DNA from: Stenotrophomonas sp. Iso1
GTDB lineage: Bacteria; Pseudomonadota; Gammaproteobacteria; Xanthomonadales; Xanthomonadaceae
Length of the DNA stretch: 64,000 nt
Assembly: GCF_027497995.1 (NCBI RefSeq)
Contig: NZ_JAODBT010000001.1
Span: 868,001 to 932,000, forward strand
Direction: 5' to 3'
How positions within the stretch are numbered: the first letter of the stretch is position 1; every line of letters begins with the position of its first letter. Below are positions 52,788 to 63,192 of the stretch, in pieces. The notes under the pieces are model-generated. The model did no database searches, was not told where the DNA came from, and saw nothing but the letters and a program-made list of their open reading frames with translations. A program made the translations under genes and the position numbers.

Positions 52788-53963
52788 TTAGAAGTCGAAC
52801 TGCAGGCGGCCGGTGACGGCGCGGGTGCGGTCGACGGTGACGTCGGCAAGACGGTCGCGGTTGCGGCTTTCAATCACGTTGAGCATGAAGCGCAGGTTGT
52901 CGCGCAGGTACCAATTGCCGCCCAGCGTCCATGCTTCGGTGCTGCCGCGACGCAGATCGGGCAAGCCATCGAGATGCTGCGCACCGCGCATCTGGTCGTA
53001 GCGCAGCGCCAGTTCAAAGGCGCCGGCTTTGTGGCGGATGTCCTTGATGCGGGCGAAGCGGCCGGTCTTGCGGTCGTAGCTGCGTGATTCGCCGGTGACA
53101 AACCAGCTGAGCATGCCGTAGCCGGCCATCACCTCGCCACGCTGCGCGCCGTCGTCGAAGGTGGCGCCGCTGAATTCGCCCTGCCAGGACAGTGGCCCGT
53201 GTACCTGCGCGTATTCCAGCGACCACTTGTTGACGTCGGTGTCGCGGCCGGCCGAAAAATCCACCAACGTCAGCCGGCTTTCATCGGAAAGGTGGCCCGC
53301 AGGACGCGGGCGGATGCGCAGCGCCGGCATGCCATTGGCGCCGGGGTTGTCATAGGACTCGCGCGCCAGTGACAGGCCCAGGTGCAGCACGTCCCCCGCA
53401 CTCGGACGGGGTGCCCAGGTGACGCGGCCACCCGCCGCGCGGCCCTTTACCTGCCAGGCATCGATGCTCTCCAGGCTGTAGACGCTGGCCGCCCAGGTGA
53501 AGTCACCCGGATTGGCTTGCCATGAGGCACCTAGCCGGTACAGCGGTGCCAGCGTAGTGCCCGCATTGCCGCGCTCAAGGAAACTGCCGTAGTTGGAGCC
53601 GGTGCGGTCATCCAGCGAGAAGTACTGTTTGAACTGGCCGACCGTCAGCCGGCCAGCATCGCCGAAGCCCCGGCTGACGTAGACATCCTTGGCCTCGACG
53701 CGGTCACCGGAGAAATCGGCCTCCAGCTTGTAGTCCACCGCGAAGAACTTGCCGGACACATCCAGCCAGGCGCGGCGCACTTCGGTGTCGTCCTTGTTCG
53801 GCGTACCGCGCCCGTCGTTGTCAAACGTGGCGAAGTCCAGGTGCAGCCGGCCACCGACGGTCGCTGTGACGGGGCGCTCGTCATCGGCGGCGAGCGCCGG
53901 TACGGCCACTGCCATCAACGTCAGGGCAGCGCCGGTGCGCCAGCATGCAATGTGGTTGCTCAT
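52788..53963 (-). CDS. OprO/OprP-type outer-membrane porin
   Basis: 391-aa anion-selective type porin. Signal peptide (ends PALAADD, about residue 25), then a 16-strand barrel (YKLEADFSGDRVEAKDVYVSRGFG, LTVGQFKQYFSLDDRTGSN, TLGGNWYLRDNLRFMLNVIESRNRD, ending VTGRLQFDF). OprO/OprP members carry phosphate or polyphosphate; in a citrate operon this one probably lets tricarboxylates in, which is inference. It starts at 53963 (GGAGGG site) and is the first gene of the three-gene unit, divergent from the regulator. Confidence 0.88.
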   Translation of the reverse strand: MSNHIACWRTGAALTLMAVAVPALAADDERPVTATVGGRLHLDFATFDNDGRGTPNKDDTEVRRAWLDVSGKFFAVDYKLEADFSGDRVEAKDVYVSRGFGDAGRLTVGQFKQYFSLDDRTGSNYGSFLERGNAGTTLAPLYRLGASWQANPGDFTWAASVYSLESIDAWQVKGRAAGGRVTWAPRPSAGDVLHLGLSLARESYDNPGANGMPALRIRPRPAGHLSDESRLTLVDFSAGRDTDVNKWSLEYAQVHGPLSWQGEFSGATFDDGAQRGEVMAGYGMLSWFVTGESRSYDRKTGRFARIKDIRHKAGAFELALRYDQMRGAQHLDGLPDLRRGSTEAWTLGGNWYLRDNLRFMLNVIESRNRDRLADVTVDRTRAVTGRLQFDF

Positions 53964-54039
53964 GAACCCTCCGTGGTGCGCATCGGGCGCTTGGGGCGAG
54001 GCACCGGGCGGTGCGTGGGCGCAGTCTGGAGGCGGCAAG

Positions 54040-54056
54040 CTGTCATCCGCCTGTCA
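54040..54056. promoter_or_regulatory. Candidate response-regulator box (direct repeat)
   Basis: CTGTCA at 54040-54045 and again at 54051-54056, an exact direct repeat with 11-bp period, in the 185-bp divergent gap between the porin and the OmpR-type regulator. This is the usual arrangement for a dimeric winged-helix regulator and lies where it could control either or both promoters. Confidence 0.55.
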
Positions 54057-54148
54057 GCGACTTGTGCGCTGCAGCGAAAGAGCCGCTGCCTCGGCGCTGG
54101 GGGCGCCAGCGCGTTAGCATTCGCCTCTCCCCACGCTCCCCTTGCCTC

Positions 54149-54838
54149 ATGCGCTTGCTGCTGGTTGAAGACAACCCGGATCTGGCCGACGCGATCATCC
54201 GTCGCATGCGTCGTAGTGGCCATGCCGTGGATTGGCAGGCCGACGGCCTGGCGGCGGCGAGCGTGCTGCGGTATCAGAATTTCGATCTGGTCGTGCTGGA
54301 CATCGGCCTGCCAAAACTCGACGGCCTGCGCGTGTTGGCTGGCATGCGCGAGCGCGGTGACAGCACGCCGGTATTGATGTTGACCGCGCGCGATGGCATC
54401 GAAGACCGCGTGCAGGCGCTGGATGTCGGTGCCGACGATTACCTCGGCAAGCCCTTTGATTTCCGCGAATTTGAAGCGCGCTGCCGCGTGCTGCTGCGGC
54501 GCACACGCGGGCAGGCAAGTGAAGTAGTGCAGGTAGGAGGTTTCCAGTTCGACAACGCCGCGCATCGGGTAAGCCTGGACGGCGAGCAGATCGAGTTGCC
54601 TAATCGTGAGTACCGCCTGCTGGAAATTTTGGTCGGCCGGCTGGGGCAGGTTGTTGGCAAGGATGAGATCGGCAACGGGCTGTTTGGTTTCGACGACGAA
54701 GCCGGACCCAATGCCATCGAGTTGTATGTCGGGCGTCTGCGTAAAAAACTTGCAGCCGCACCGTTGCGCATCACCACCGTGCGTGGCGTGGGCTACATGC
54801 TGGAACCCAGCGACGGTACCGCTGATGGAACGGCCTGA
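54149..54838 (+). CDS. OmpR-family response regulator (TctD-like)
   Basis: 229-aa regulator. Receiver with ED at residues 7-8, phospho-acceptor D51 (LVVLDIGLP) and Lys in GKPFDF; winged helix with LPNREYRLLEILV, GPNAIELYVGRLRKKL and VRGVGYML. Divergent from the porin-CitMHS-phaB unit, which it probably controls. The TctD assignment rests on the TctE-like kinase next to it and the carboxylate context. The kinase gene begins 14 bp before its stop. Confidence 0.93.
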   Translation: MRLLLVEDNPDLADAIIRRMRRSGHAVDWQADGLAAASVLRYQNFDLVVLDIGLPKLDGLRVLAGMRERGDSTPVLMLTARDGIEDRVQALDVGADDYLGKPFDFREFEARCRVLLRRTRGQASEVVQVGGFQFDNAAHRVSLDGEQIELPNREYRLLEILVGRLGQVVGKDEIGNGLFGFDDEAGPNAIELYVGRLRKKLAAAPLRITTVRGVGYMLEPSDGTADGTA

Positions 54839-56210
54839 AGTGCGCGCGCCCGCATCACTGCGGCGCACGCTGATGCTGTATCTCGGTGCGCTGTTGGCGG
54901 TGTTCGCGGTGGCGTTGTTGTTCGCTGCGCGCGAGTACGGACAACGTGCAGCCAACCGTTCCTTCGATCACTTGCTGGTGTCCTCGGCGCTTTCCATTGC
55001 TGACTCGGTGGCGCTGGTGGAAGGGCAGTGGCAGGTGGATCTTCCCTACGCCGCGCTGGACCTGCTGTCGATGGCGGAAGAAGACCGGGTGTTCTACCGC
55101 GTGGCCGACAGCCAGGGGCGCTTGATCACCGGGTACGGCGATCTGCCTGCACCGCCACGTAAATCCGGTACGCGCCCGCAGTTGTTTGATGCGCAATACA
55201 GCGGAGAGACCGTGCGTTTTGTGGTGGCCACGCGCAGCTTTGCCGCCGCTTCGGCGCAGGGTGAGGTACAGGTGCAAGTGGGGCAAACCCGTCGCGCCCG
55301 CGAGGTGTTGGCGCAGGAAATGGTGAACCGCGCGTTGTTGGCCATCGGCGTGCTGTCGGGTCTTTTGCTGGCATTGGTCGCCTTTGCGGTGCACCAGGTT
55401 TTTCGGCCTTTGGTGCGGGTGGAGCGCGAGTTGTCGCGGCGCGAACCTTCTGATCTCAAACCGCTGGATGCGCGCGTGCCGCGTGAAATGGACCAGATGG
55501 TGGCAGCCTTGAATCGCTTCATGGAACGCCTGTCCAGCAGCAACGAAACCCTACGTGCATTCATGGCCGAGGCAGCACATCAGATGCGCACGCCATTGGC
55601 GGCATTGCGCGCGCAGGCACAGTTGGCGCTGGACGAAGACGATCCACGGGACATGCGCCACAGCCTGCAGGCCATTGAGCGCAACGCCACGCATATGAGC
55701 CGCCTGCTCAATCAATTGCTCAGCGATGCCAGCGTGATCCATCGCTCCAACCTGCAGCGCTTCCAACCGGTTGATCTGGCTGAGACCGTACACCAAGCCT
55801 TGCATGACGCCCTGCCGCAGGCAGGCCCGGCGCCGCGCGTGCAGCTGGCGATGACCAATGCGGTGGTGCAGGTCAATGGCGACGCGTTGTTGCTGCGCGA
55901 AGCGATCAAAAACCTGGTCGATAACGCACTCAAATATGGTGGCGAAGGCGCGTTGCAAATCGCGTTGACGGTAGATGAAACGCACGCGGTGCTGACCATT
56001 GCCGATCACGGTCCGGGCATCACCGCCGCCGATGCGGAGCGTGTGTTCGAGCGGTTTGGTCGGGGCGAAGATGCTCCTGCAGGTGGCGCCGGGCTGGGCC
56101 TGGCCATCGTCAAGCGTGTTGTCGACAGCCACGGCGGCAGCATTGACCTGGCCAATCGGCCACAAGGTGGCTTGGTGGCCACCATTCGTCTGCCCCGGAG
56201 TGCCGCATGA
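54825..56210 (+). CDS. Sensor histidine kinase (TctE-like)
   Basis: 461-aa membrane kinase: helix 1 at about residues 13-35, a periplasmic domain of about 130 residues, helix 2 at about 165-188, HAMP, then HisKA with phospho-acceptor H252 in AEAAHQMRTPLAALRAQAQLA. AAHQ instead of the usual SHE is the hallmark of the TctE/QseC-like tricarboxylate kinases. HATPase motifs are NLVDNALKYG, DHGPGI and GAGLGLAIVKRV. Starts inside the regulator gene and shares 4 bp with the following binding-protein gene, so all three are cotranslated. Confidence 0.93.
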   Translation: MERPEVRAPASLRRTLMLYLGALLAVFAVALLFAAREYGQRAANRSFDHLLVSSALSIADSVALVEGQWQVDLPYAALDLLSMAEEDRVFYRVADSQGRLITGYGDLPAPPRKSGTRPQLFDAQYSGETVRFVVATRSFAAASAQGEVQVQVGQTRRAREVLAQEMVNRALLAIGVLSGLLLALVAFAVHQVFRPLVRVERELSRREPSDLKPLDARVPREMDQMVAALNRFMERLSSSNETLRAFMAEAAHQMRTPLAALRAQAQLALDEDDPRDMRHSLQAIERNATHMSRLLNQLLSDASVIHRSNLQRFQPVDLAETVHQALHDALPQAGPAPRVQLAMTNAVVQVNGDALLLREAIKNLVDNALKYGGEGALQIALTVDETHAVLTIADHGPGITAADAERVFERFGRGEDAPAGGAGLGLAIVKRVVDSHGGSIDLANRPQGGLVATIRLPRSAA

Positions 56211-57262
56211 AACGTTTCTTGCTGGGAATCGTGTTGATGCTGTTCGCATCGCCAGTGTTTGCTGCGCCGGGTGATGTGCAGCGCTTCCCCGCACGTGGCA
56301 TGTTCACCGAACAACTGCGCATCCACGGCACCACCGACAGCGAAGTATTTGCCGTGGTCATCGCCGACTATCAAAACCAGCACCCCGGTACCGAGGTGAT
56401 CTACGAGGACATCGTTGCGCAGGATTTGTACACCCGTTATCTGCATGATCGGCAAGCGACGACATCGCCGGATCTGTTGATTTCCAGCGGCATGGATCTG
56501 CAGGCAAAGCTGGTCAATGACGGTCATGCGTTGCCGCATCGCTCGCCGCAGACTGAGGCGGTGCCAGCCTGGGCGAAATGGCGCGACGAGGCGTTCGGCA
56601 TCAGCTACGAGCCGGTGACGGTTGTCTACAACACCCGCACGTTGCCGGCAGCAAAAGTGCCGCATACGCGGCGCCAGCTGTTGGATTTATTGCGAGCGGA
56701 GGGCGCACCGCTGCGCGGCAAGGTGGGCACGTATGACATTGAGCGCAGCAGCGTGGGGTATCTGTTGGCGACGCAGGACGCACAGCGCGGCAGCATTGCC
56801 GGTGCATTGTTGGGTGCATTGGGCGACAACGGCGTGGTACGCGAAGAACGCACCGGCGTGTTGCTGGACAAGGTAAGCAAGGGTGAGCTGTCGCTGGTCT
56901 ACAACGTGCTGGGTTCGTATGCACAGGCGCGCATCGATGCCGGTGCGCCGCTGGGCATTATCGAACTGGAGGATTACACGCTGGTGGTATTGCGCACGGC
57001 GGTGATCCCGCGCACCAGTACGCATCCAGTCGAGGCCAAGCGCTTTTTGGATTACCTGTTGTCGCCGCGTGGGCAACAGGTGCTATCGCGCGAAGCGCGG
57101 TTGATGCCAATCATTCGGGGTGATGGCCGCGACAGCGATCCCGCGCGAAACCTGCGGCCGATCCAACTGGGCCCGGGCTTGCTGGTGTACCTGGATGCAT
57201 TGAAGCGGAGGCAGTTCCTGGAGGTCTGGCGTAGCAGCGTGGTCGAGCCGGGGAAAAAATAG
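56207..57262 (+). CDS. Orphan periplasmic solute-binding protein of the sensor operon
   Basis: 351-aa family-1-type extracellular binding protein with signal peptide (FLLGIVLMLFASPVFA, cleavage about residue 19). Ligand-domain features: VFAVVIADYQNQHPGTEVIYEDI, SPDLLISSGMD, GISYEPVTVVYNTRTLP and LVYNVLGSYAQARI. Related proteins serve Fe3+ or other ABC importers, but no permease or ATPase is near. The ATG overlaps the kinase stop (ATGA), so it probably presents a ligand to the kinase, as binding proteins do in some BctC/TctC-linked systems. Ligand unknown. Confidence 0.85.
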   Translation: MKRFLLGIVLMLFASPVFAAPGDVQRFPARGMFTEQLRIHGTTDSEVFAVVIADYQNQHPGTEVIYEDIVAQDLYTRYLHDRQATTSPDLLISSGMDLQAKLVNDGHALPHRSPQTEAVPAWAKWRDEAFGISYEPVTVVYNTRTLPAAKVPHTRRQLLDLLRAEGAPLRGKVGTYDIERSSVGYLLATQDAQRGSIAGALLGALGDNGVVREERTGVLLDKVSKGELSLVYNVLGSYAQARIDAGAPLGIIELEDYTLVVLRTAVIPRTSTHPVEAKRFLDYLLSPRGQQVLSREARLMPIIRGDGRDSDPARNLRPIQLGPGLLVYLDALKRRQFLEVWRSSVVEPGKK

Positions 57263-57291
57263 GCTCTCAGGCAAGGTGCGCAGGCTGCACC

Positions 57292-57360
57292 GTAGAGCGC
57301 AGCCATGCTGCGCTCGGAGCATTGCGGGGAAAGCCGTGGCCGAGCATGGCTCGGCTCTAT
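57292..57360. repeat. Head-to-head GTAG-type palindrome pair
   Basis: Copy 1: GTAG at 57292, stem GAGCGCAG (57295-57302) and CTGCGCTC (57308-57315) with a CCATG loop. Copy 2, opposite orientation: GCCGAGC (57339-57345), ATG, GCTCGGC (57349-57355) then TCTAT. Fits the GTAG-headed short palindromes of Stenotrophomonas. It lies between convergent genes and may terminate both. Confidence 0.75.
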
Positions 57361-57376
57361 ACGGCCTGCTTTTACC

Positions 57377-59128
<1,752 letters not shown>

Positions 59129-59230
59129 GGGGAGCGCGGCATTCGTTTCAGATAGTAGGGCGAAAGTTTAGCTGAGCCGGGCCCGACGTGCCTTGGATGG
59201 GCCTATGCTGGAAGGCCATCCAGCCCTCAG

Positions 59231-59905
59231 ATGCCCATGAATCGGCCTGTTCTGGTAATCGGCAACAAGAATTACTCCTCCTGGTCGCTGCGGTCCTGGC
59301 TGCTTTTGCGGCACTTTGGCGTGGATTTCGATGAAGTGCGGTTGGCGCTGGATACCCCGGAATTCGTCGCCGAGATCGGCCGGTATTCCCCTAGCGGCAA
59401 GGTGCCGGCGCTGCACGACGGCGAGGTGCAGGTGTGGGATTCGCTGGCCATCTGCGAGTACGCCAATGAGCGCTGGCTCGACGGCCGTGGCTGGCCGCTG
59501 GACTCGCGACAGCGGGCGCTGGCCCGCGCGGCGGCGGCGGAGATGCATTCGGGCTTTGTCGCGCTGCGTTCGCAGTTGCCGATGAACAGCCGGCGCACGC
59601 CTGACGCCTACGACTGGGACGCGGCCGCGCAGCGCGATATCGACCGCATCCAGGCGTTGTGGCGTGAGCTGCGCCGGAGCGAAGGCGCAGGCGGGGAGTT
59701 CCTGTTCGGTGACTTCGGCATTGTTGATGCCATGTTCGCGCCGGTTGCGGTGCGCTTTGATGGCTACGGCGTGTCACTGGACGGCGAAGCCGGCGCGTAT
59801 CAGCGGGCGTTGCTGGCCTTGCCAGCCATGCGTGAATGGCGGCAAGCGGGCGCGCAGGAAGTTGAGCGCGTGGCGGCAACCGACGGGCTGATCCGGCCGT
59901 TCTGA
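59231..59905 (+). CDS. Glutathione S-transferase family protein
   Basis: 224-aa two-domain GST. Thioredoxin-like N-domain (residues about 6-85) with NKNYSSWSLRSWLLL in the active-site position, the cis-Pro SGKVPALHDG and DSLAICEYANER for glutathione binding. All-helical C-domain with FGIVDAMFAPVAVRF. A Ser cluster replaces an obvious catalytic Tyr or Cys, so it could be a Ser-type transferase or a binding protein. DUF2007 starts 20 bp later. Confidence 0.92.
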   Translation: MPMNRPVLVIGNKNYSSWSLRSWLLLRHFGVDFDEVRLALDTPEFVAEIGRYSPSGKVPALHDGEVQVWDSLAICEYANERWLDGRGWPLDSRQRALARAAAAEMHSGFVALRSQLPMNSRRTPDAYDWDAAAQRDIDRIQALWRELRRSEGAGGEFLFGDFGIVDAMFAPVAVRFDGYGVSLDGEAGAYQRALLALPAMREWRQAGAQEVERVAATDGLIRPF

Positions 59906-59925
59906 ATTCGCCCAGGGAGATCCCG

Positions 59926-60192
59926 ATGCAACTGGTTTACCAGACAAACAATCTGTTCGATGCGCACTTGGTCAAGCATGCGCTGGAGGACGCAGGCATC
60001 CCGGCGTTCGTGTTCGGCGAATCCCTGCTGGGCGCCGGCGGCGAACTGCCGTTGTTCGGCATGTTGCGTGTCTGCGTGCCCGACATGGCCAAGCCCGAAG
60101 CCGATGAAATCGTCGCCGAGCTGGCCTTGGACGCGGGGCCTGCTGACCCCATTTCAGATGACGATGAAGCGCCGGGTTTTCTGCCGGCCTGA
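59926..60192 (+). CDS. DUF2007 small protein
   Basis: 88-aa protein with a ferredoxin-like DUF2007 domain (residues 1-70: VYQTNNLFDAHLVKHALEDAGIPAFVFGE, GMLRVCVPDMAKPEADEIVAEL), described as a putative signal-transducing or metal/PII-like fold. Acidic C-terminal tail. GGGAGA site upstream. Likely cotranscribed with the GST; no function known. Confidence 0.88.
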   Translation: MQLVYQTNNLFDAHLVKHALEDAGIPAFVFGESLLGAGGELPLFGMLRVCVPDMAKPEADEIVAELALDAGPADPISDDDEAPGFLPA

Positions 60193-60263
60193 CCACGTGC
60201 TCTTGCCCTGTCACGGGTATGGGGTAGGGCGGCATCGCATATACGTTCTTTGAGGAGTTGATC

Positions 60264-60935
60264 ATGTTGGGAATCAGCCAAGGGCTGTTGGGAATTGGTG
60301 CGTTCAAGCAGCGCCTGCCACGCCCGGAAGAAGCATTGCCGGGGCGCGATGCGCCATTGCCGCTGCACAACATGCATTTCGTCAACGGCCAGCCATTGCA
60401 AGGTGATTTCACCGGACTGCAGGTGCTGGACGTTGGCATGGGATGTTTCTGGGGGGCTGAGCGCAAGTTTTGGCAGCTGCCAGGCGTGGTGACCACGGCG
60501 GTGGGCTATCAGGGCGGCGTCACACCCAACCCGAGTTACGAGGAAGTCTGTTCCGGGCTTACCGGGCATACCGAAGTGGTGCGGGTGGTGTTCGACCCGG
60601 CACAGGTAACGCAGGAGACGGTGCTGCGGACTTTCTGGGAGAACCATGATCCCACCCAGGGCATGCGTCAGGGCAACGACACCGGCACCCAATACCGTTC
60701 GGCTGTTTATTGCCACACGCAGGCGCAGTGGGAAGCCGTGCTGGCCAGCCGCGATGCCTATCAACAGCAGCTGCATGCGGCCGGTTATGGGGACATCACC
60801 ACGGAAATTGCATTCCCGGCACCGCCGTTCTACTACGCCGAGGATCAGCACCAGCAGTACTTGGCCAAGAATCCCAACGGCTATTGCGGCATGGGTGGCA
60901 CCGGTGTGAGCTGCCCGATCGGCCTGGACGTTTGA
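60264..60935 (+). CDS. msrA: Peptide methionine (S)-S-oxide reductase MsrA
   Basis: 223-aa enzyme repairing methionine-S-sulfoxide. Catalytic C61 in [31 protein letters not shown], and recycling Cys near the C-terminus ([12 protein letters not shown]). The N-terminal about 50 residues are outside the catalytic domain, as in E. coli MsrA. ATG 60264 is preceded by GAGGAG at 6 nt. A flavodoxin-like gene starts 4 bp after its stop, and oxyR lies 2.5 kb away on the other strand, fitting an oxidative-stress theme. Confidence 0.97.
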   Translation: MLGISQGLLGIGAFKQRLPRPEEALPGRDAPLPLHNMHFVNGQPLQGDFTGLQVLDVGMGCFWGAERKFWQLPGVVTTAVGYQGGVTPNPSYEEVCSGLTGHTEVVRVVFDPAQVTQETVLRTFWENHDPTQGMRQGNDTGTQYRSAVYCHTQAQWEAVLASRDAYQQQLHAAGYGDITTEIAFPAPPFYYAEDQHQQYLAKNPNGYCGMGGTGVSCPIGLDV

Positions 60936-60939
60936 GGTG

Positions 60940-61449
60940 ATGGCTGCCGCACCACGCCGGTTGCTGGTGGTATGGCACAGTTTCACCGGCGCCACGCGCA
61001 CGATGGCTGAAACACTGGCAGCGTCGGCCCGCGAGGTAGGCGGTGAGGCATTGCAGGTGAGCTTGCTGCATGCCGCCGATGCGGGCGCCGAAGACGTGCT
61101 GGCGGCTGATGCGGTGGTGTTTGCCACGCCTGAGACCTTGGCCTCGATCAGTGGCGCGATGAAGGACTTCTTCGACCGGAGCTACTACCCGCTATTGGGA
61201 CGGTGCGACGGCAAGCCCTATGCGTTGGTGGTGTGTGCGGGTTCGGATGGTCACCCGACCATTGCGCAGTTGCAGCGCATCGCGACAGGGTTGCGTTTAC
61301 GCGAAGTGGCCGAACCGGTATTGGTTTGCACGCATGCGCAGACGCCGGAGGCGATTGCAGCGGAGAAGCAGGTGCCGGAAGCAGAGTTGGAGCGCGCACG
61401 GGAACTGGGTGCATTGCTCGCAGCAGGGCTGGAGCTGGGGATTTTTTAG
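60940..61449 (+). CDS. Flavodoxin-like FMN protein
   Basis: 169-aa protein with a flavodoxin fold: phosphate loop HSFTGATRTMAE at residues 14-25, ADAVVFATPETLASISGAMKDFFDRSYYPL around the isoalloxazine loop, and VVCAGSDGHPTIAQLQRI. Probably an NAD(P)H-dependent flavin reductase or electron carrier. It begins 4 bp after msrA, so it may be cotranscribed. ATG 60940 is used; the adjacent GTG 60937 is equally placed. Confidence 0.85.
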   Translation: MAAAPRRLLVVWHSFTGATRTMAETLAASAREVGGEALQVSLLHAADAGAEDVLAADAVVFATPETLASISGAMKDFFDRSYYPLLGRCDGKPYALVVCAGSDGHPTIAQLQRIATGLRLREVAEPVLVCTHAQTPEAIAAEKQVPEAELERARELGALLAAGLELGIF

Positions 61450-61464
61450 CTTTGCTTTGGCTCT

Positions 61465-61510
61465 GCTCAAAGCTTTTGCTCAAAGCTTTTGCTCAAAGCC
61501 TTTGCTCAAA
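61465..61510. repeat. 13-bp tandem repeat, about 3.5 copies
   Basis: Unit GCTCAAAGCTTTT at 61465, 61478 and 61491 (one T-to-C change in the third), with a partial fourth copy at 61504. Noncoding, right after the flavodoxin stop and flush with the dispersed repeat that follows. Confidence 0.9.
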
Positions 61511-61702
61511 GCCCCTCTCCTGTTTACGGGAGAGGGGTTGGGGTGAGGGCGCTCTAAAAGCGCGTAGAGCTAAAGAGCCCCCTCATCCGCCCCTTCAGGG
61601 CACCTGCATTCGGCACATCCCTGTGGCTCACCCTTCGGGCGGCTTTGCCGTGCAGTTCGGCTTCCTGCCGAACTGTCTCCCGCACGCGGGAGAAGGGAGT
61701 TG
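61511..61702. repeat. Dispersed intergenic repeat, copy B
   Basis: Left hairpin CCCCTCTCC-TGTTTAC-GGGAGAGGGG (61512-61537), GTTGGGGTGAGGGCGC, then CCCCTCATCCGCCCCTTCAGG and GCACC. A further hairpin CAGTTCGGC (61653-61661) TTCCT GCCGAACTG (61667-61675) and CTCCCGCACGCGGGAG complete it. It is the reverse complement, with an insertion, of the repeat at 47920-48123. Lies at the 3' end of convergent flavodoxin and tal and may terminate both. Confidence 0.75.
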
Positions 61703-61722
61703 ATCAGGCATTGCGCGTGCGG

Positions 61723-62688
61723 TTACTTGCTCAACTCATCCGCAATCCGCTGACGCAGGGTCTGCAGATCCTTGGCGAACGCATCAATGCCGGTGGCCAG
61801 CTTCTCGGTTGCCATCGGATCGGCAGCAAGGTCCGCTTCAAACTGGGCTTCATCAATGGCCACGACGTTCACCGCTTCTGCAGCGCCCGCCACCAGCGTG
61901 CGTGGCAGCTCACCGGTATCGGCATCCAGCTTTTCCAGCAGGTCCGGCGAGATGGTCAAACGGTCACAACCGGCCAGCGCTTCAATCTGCGCGGTCGAAC
62001 GGAACGAGGCGCCCATCACCACGGTCGGCGAACCGCGACGCTTGAATTCGGCATACACGCCGCGCACGAACTGCACGCCCGGGTCTTCGTCGATGGTGGT
62101 CGGGGTCTGGCCGTTGGCCACGTACCAATCCAGAATGCGGCCGACGAACGGCGAGATCAGGAAGGCACCGGCTTCCGAACAGGCCAGGGCCTGGGTCGGG
62201 TTGAAGATCAGCGTCAGGTTGCAATCGATGCCTTCGGCCTGCAGCACGCGGGCGGCTTCGACACCCGCCCAGGTAGCGGCGATTTTGATCAGCACCTTGC
62301 TGCGTGGCACGCCGGCCGCTTCATACATGGCGATGAACTCGCGCGCTTTGGCGATGGTGGCGTCGGTGTTGTGCGCCTGGTCGGCGTCCACTTCGGTGGA
62401 GACGCGGCCGGGCACCAGCTCGGCCAACATGGTGCCCACGCCCACGGTCAGGCGATCCACCACGGCTTTCGCGATGTCCTGCGTTTCACCAGCCTGGGCA
62501 CGGCCCCACTGCAACTCGCGCTCGATCAGACCGGCGTACACCGGCAGGTCGAGGGCTTTCTTCACCAACGTCGGGTTGGTGGTGCAATCCACCGGGCGCA
62601 GGCGCTTGATGGCGTCGTAGTCACCGGTGTCGGCGACGACGACGGACAGTTCGCGCAGCTGGGCGAGTTTGGAGGGGGCCTGGGTCAT
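61723..62688 (-). CDS. tal: Transaldolase
   Basis: 321-aa class I aldolase of the pentose phosphate pathway (sedoheptulose-7-P + G3P to E4P + F6P). Schiff-base lysine K135 in [11 protein letters not shown], the [15 protein letters not shown]-terminal signature, and [11 protein letters not shown]. Typical TalA/TalB length. rnk lies 36 bp upstream on the same strand, so an rnk-tal unit is possible. Confidence 0.97.
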   Translation of the reverse strand: MTQAPSKLAQLRELSVVVADTGDYDAIKRLRPVDCTTNPTLVKKALDLPVYAGLIERELQWGRAQAGETQDIAKAVVDRLTVGVGTMLAELVPGRVSTEVDADQAHNTDATIAKAREFIAMYEAAGVPRSKVLIKIAATWAGVEAARVLQAEGIDCNLTLIFNPTQALACSEAGAFLISPFVGRILDWYVANGQTPTTIDEDPGVQFVRGVYAEFKRRGSPTVVMGASFRSTAQIEALAGCDRLTISPDLLEKLDADTGELPRTLVAGAAEAVNVVAIDEAQFEADLAADPMATEKLATGIDAFAKDLQTLRQRIADELSK

Positions 62689-62724
62689 TGCGTGTTCCTG
62701 TGGAGCAGGGCCGGCGCGGTGCGC

Positions 62725-63150
62725 TCAGCGGTTGATATCGCCAGCGGCTTCGGGCTGGTAATGGACGGCGGTTACGCACAGGCGCAGCTGACGACCACCG
62801 GGGGCAGTCCAGTCGATGGTCTGGCCAACCGACAGGCCGAGCAGGGCGCTGCCAACGGGTGCCAGGATCGATACGTGGCCCTTGTCGAAATCCGCTTCGT
62901 GCGGATAGACGAGGGTCAGGGAATGCTTTTCGTCGTGCAGTTCGTCAATGCAATCCACACGCGAATGCATGGTGACGATGCCTGCGGGGATTTCTTCCGG
63001 CGGCAGCACTTGCGCGCGCTCCAGCTCCAGGGACAGGGCGACGGCGGCGGGGTGCCGGCTCAGGGCCGGGGAGTCGAGCATGGCTTCAAGGCGGGCCAGG
63101 TCGCGGCTGGAAACGATGATGGATGGCGGCAGACCGCTTTGGCTGGTCAT
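62725..63150 (-). CDS. rnk: Nucleoside diphosphate kinase regulator Rnk
   Basis: 141-aa protein: N-terminal coiled helices and a C-terminal GreA/GreB-like domain (YPHEADFDKGHVSILAPVGSALLGLSVGQTIDW). Rnk binds RNA polymerase near the secondary channel like Gre factors but is not a cleavage factor. Start 63150 is chosen because homology (PSIIVSSRDLARLEAML) begins about residue 10; the open frame upstream is not similar. Upstream gap of 288 bp to oxyR. Confidence 0.93.
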   Translation of the reverse strand: MTSQSGLPPSIIVSSRDLARLEAMLDSPALSRHPAAVALSLELERAQVLPPEEIPAGIVTMHSRVDCIDELHDEKHSLTLVYPHEADFDKGHVSILAPVGSALLGLSVGQTIDWTAPGGRQLRLCVTAVHYQPEAAGDINR

Positions 63151-63192
63151 TGGATGTTCCTTATCAGTAAAAAAATCTATTGAAAAAGCAAG

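Noticed and set aside
48148-57262. A mobile genomic island covering the citrate module
   Set aside because: No integrase, transposase, attachment repeats or tRNA border seen, and codon use looks like that of neighbours.
61465-61510. Possible CRISPR array
   Set aside because: The units are contiguous 13-mers without spacers, and there are no cas genes.
61645-63183. 512-codon open frame antisense to tal and rnk
   Set aside because: It spans two well-supported genes on the other strand plus a repeat; no homology recognisable.
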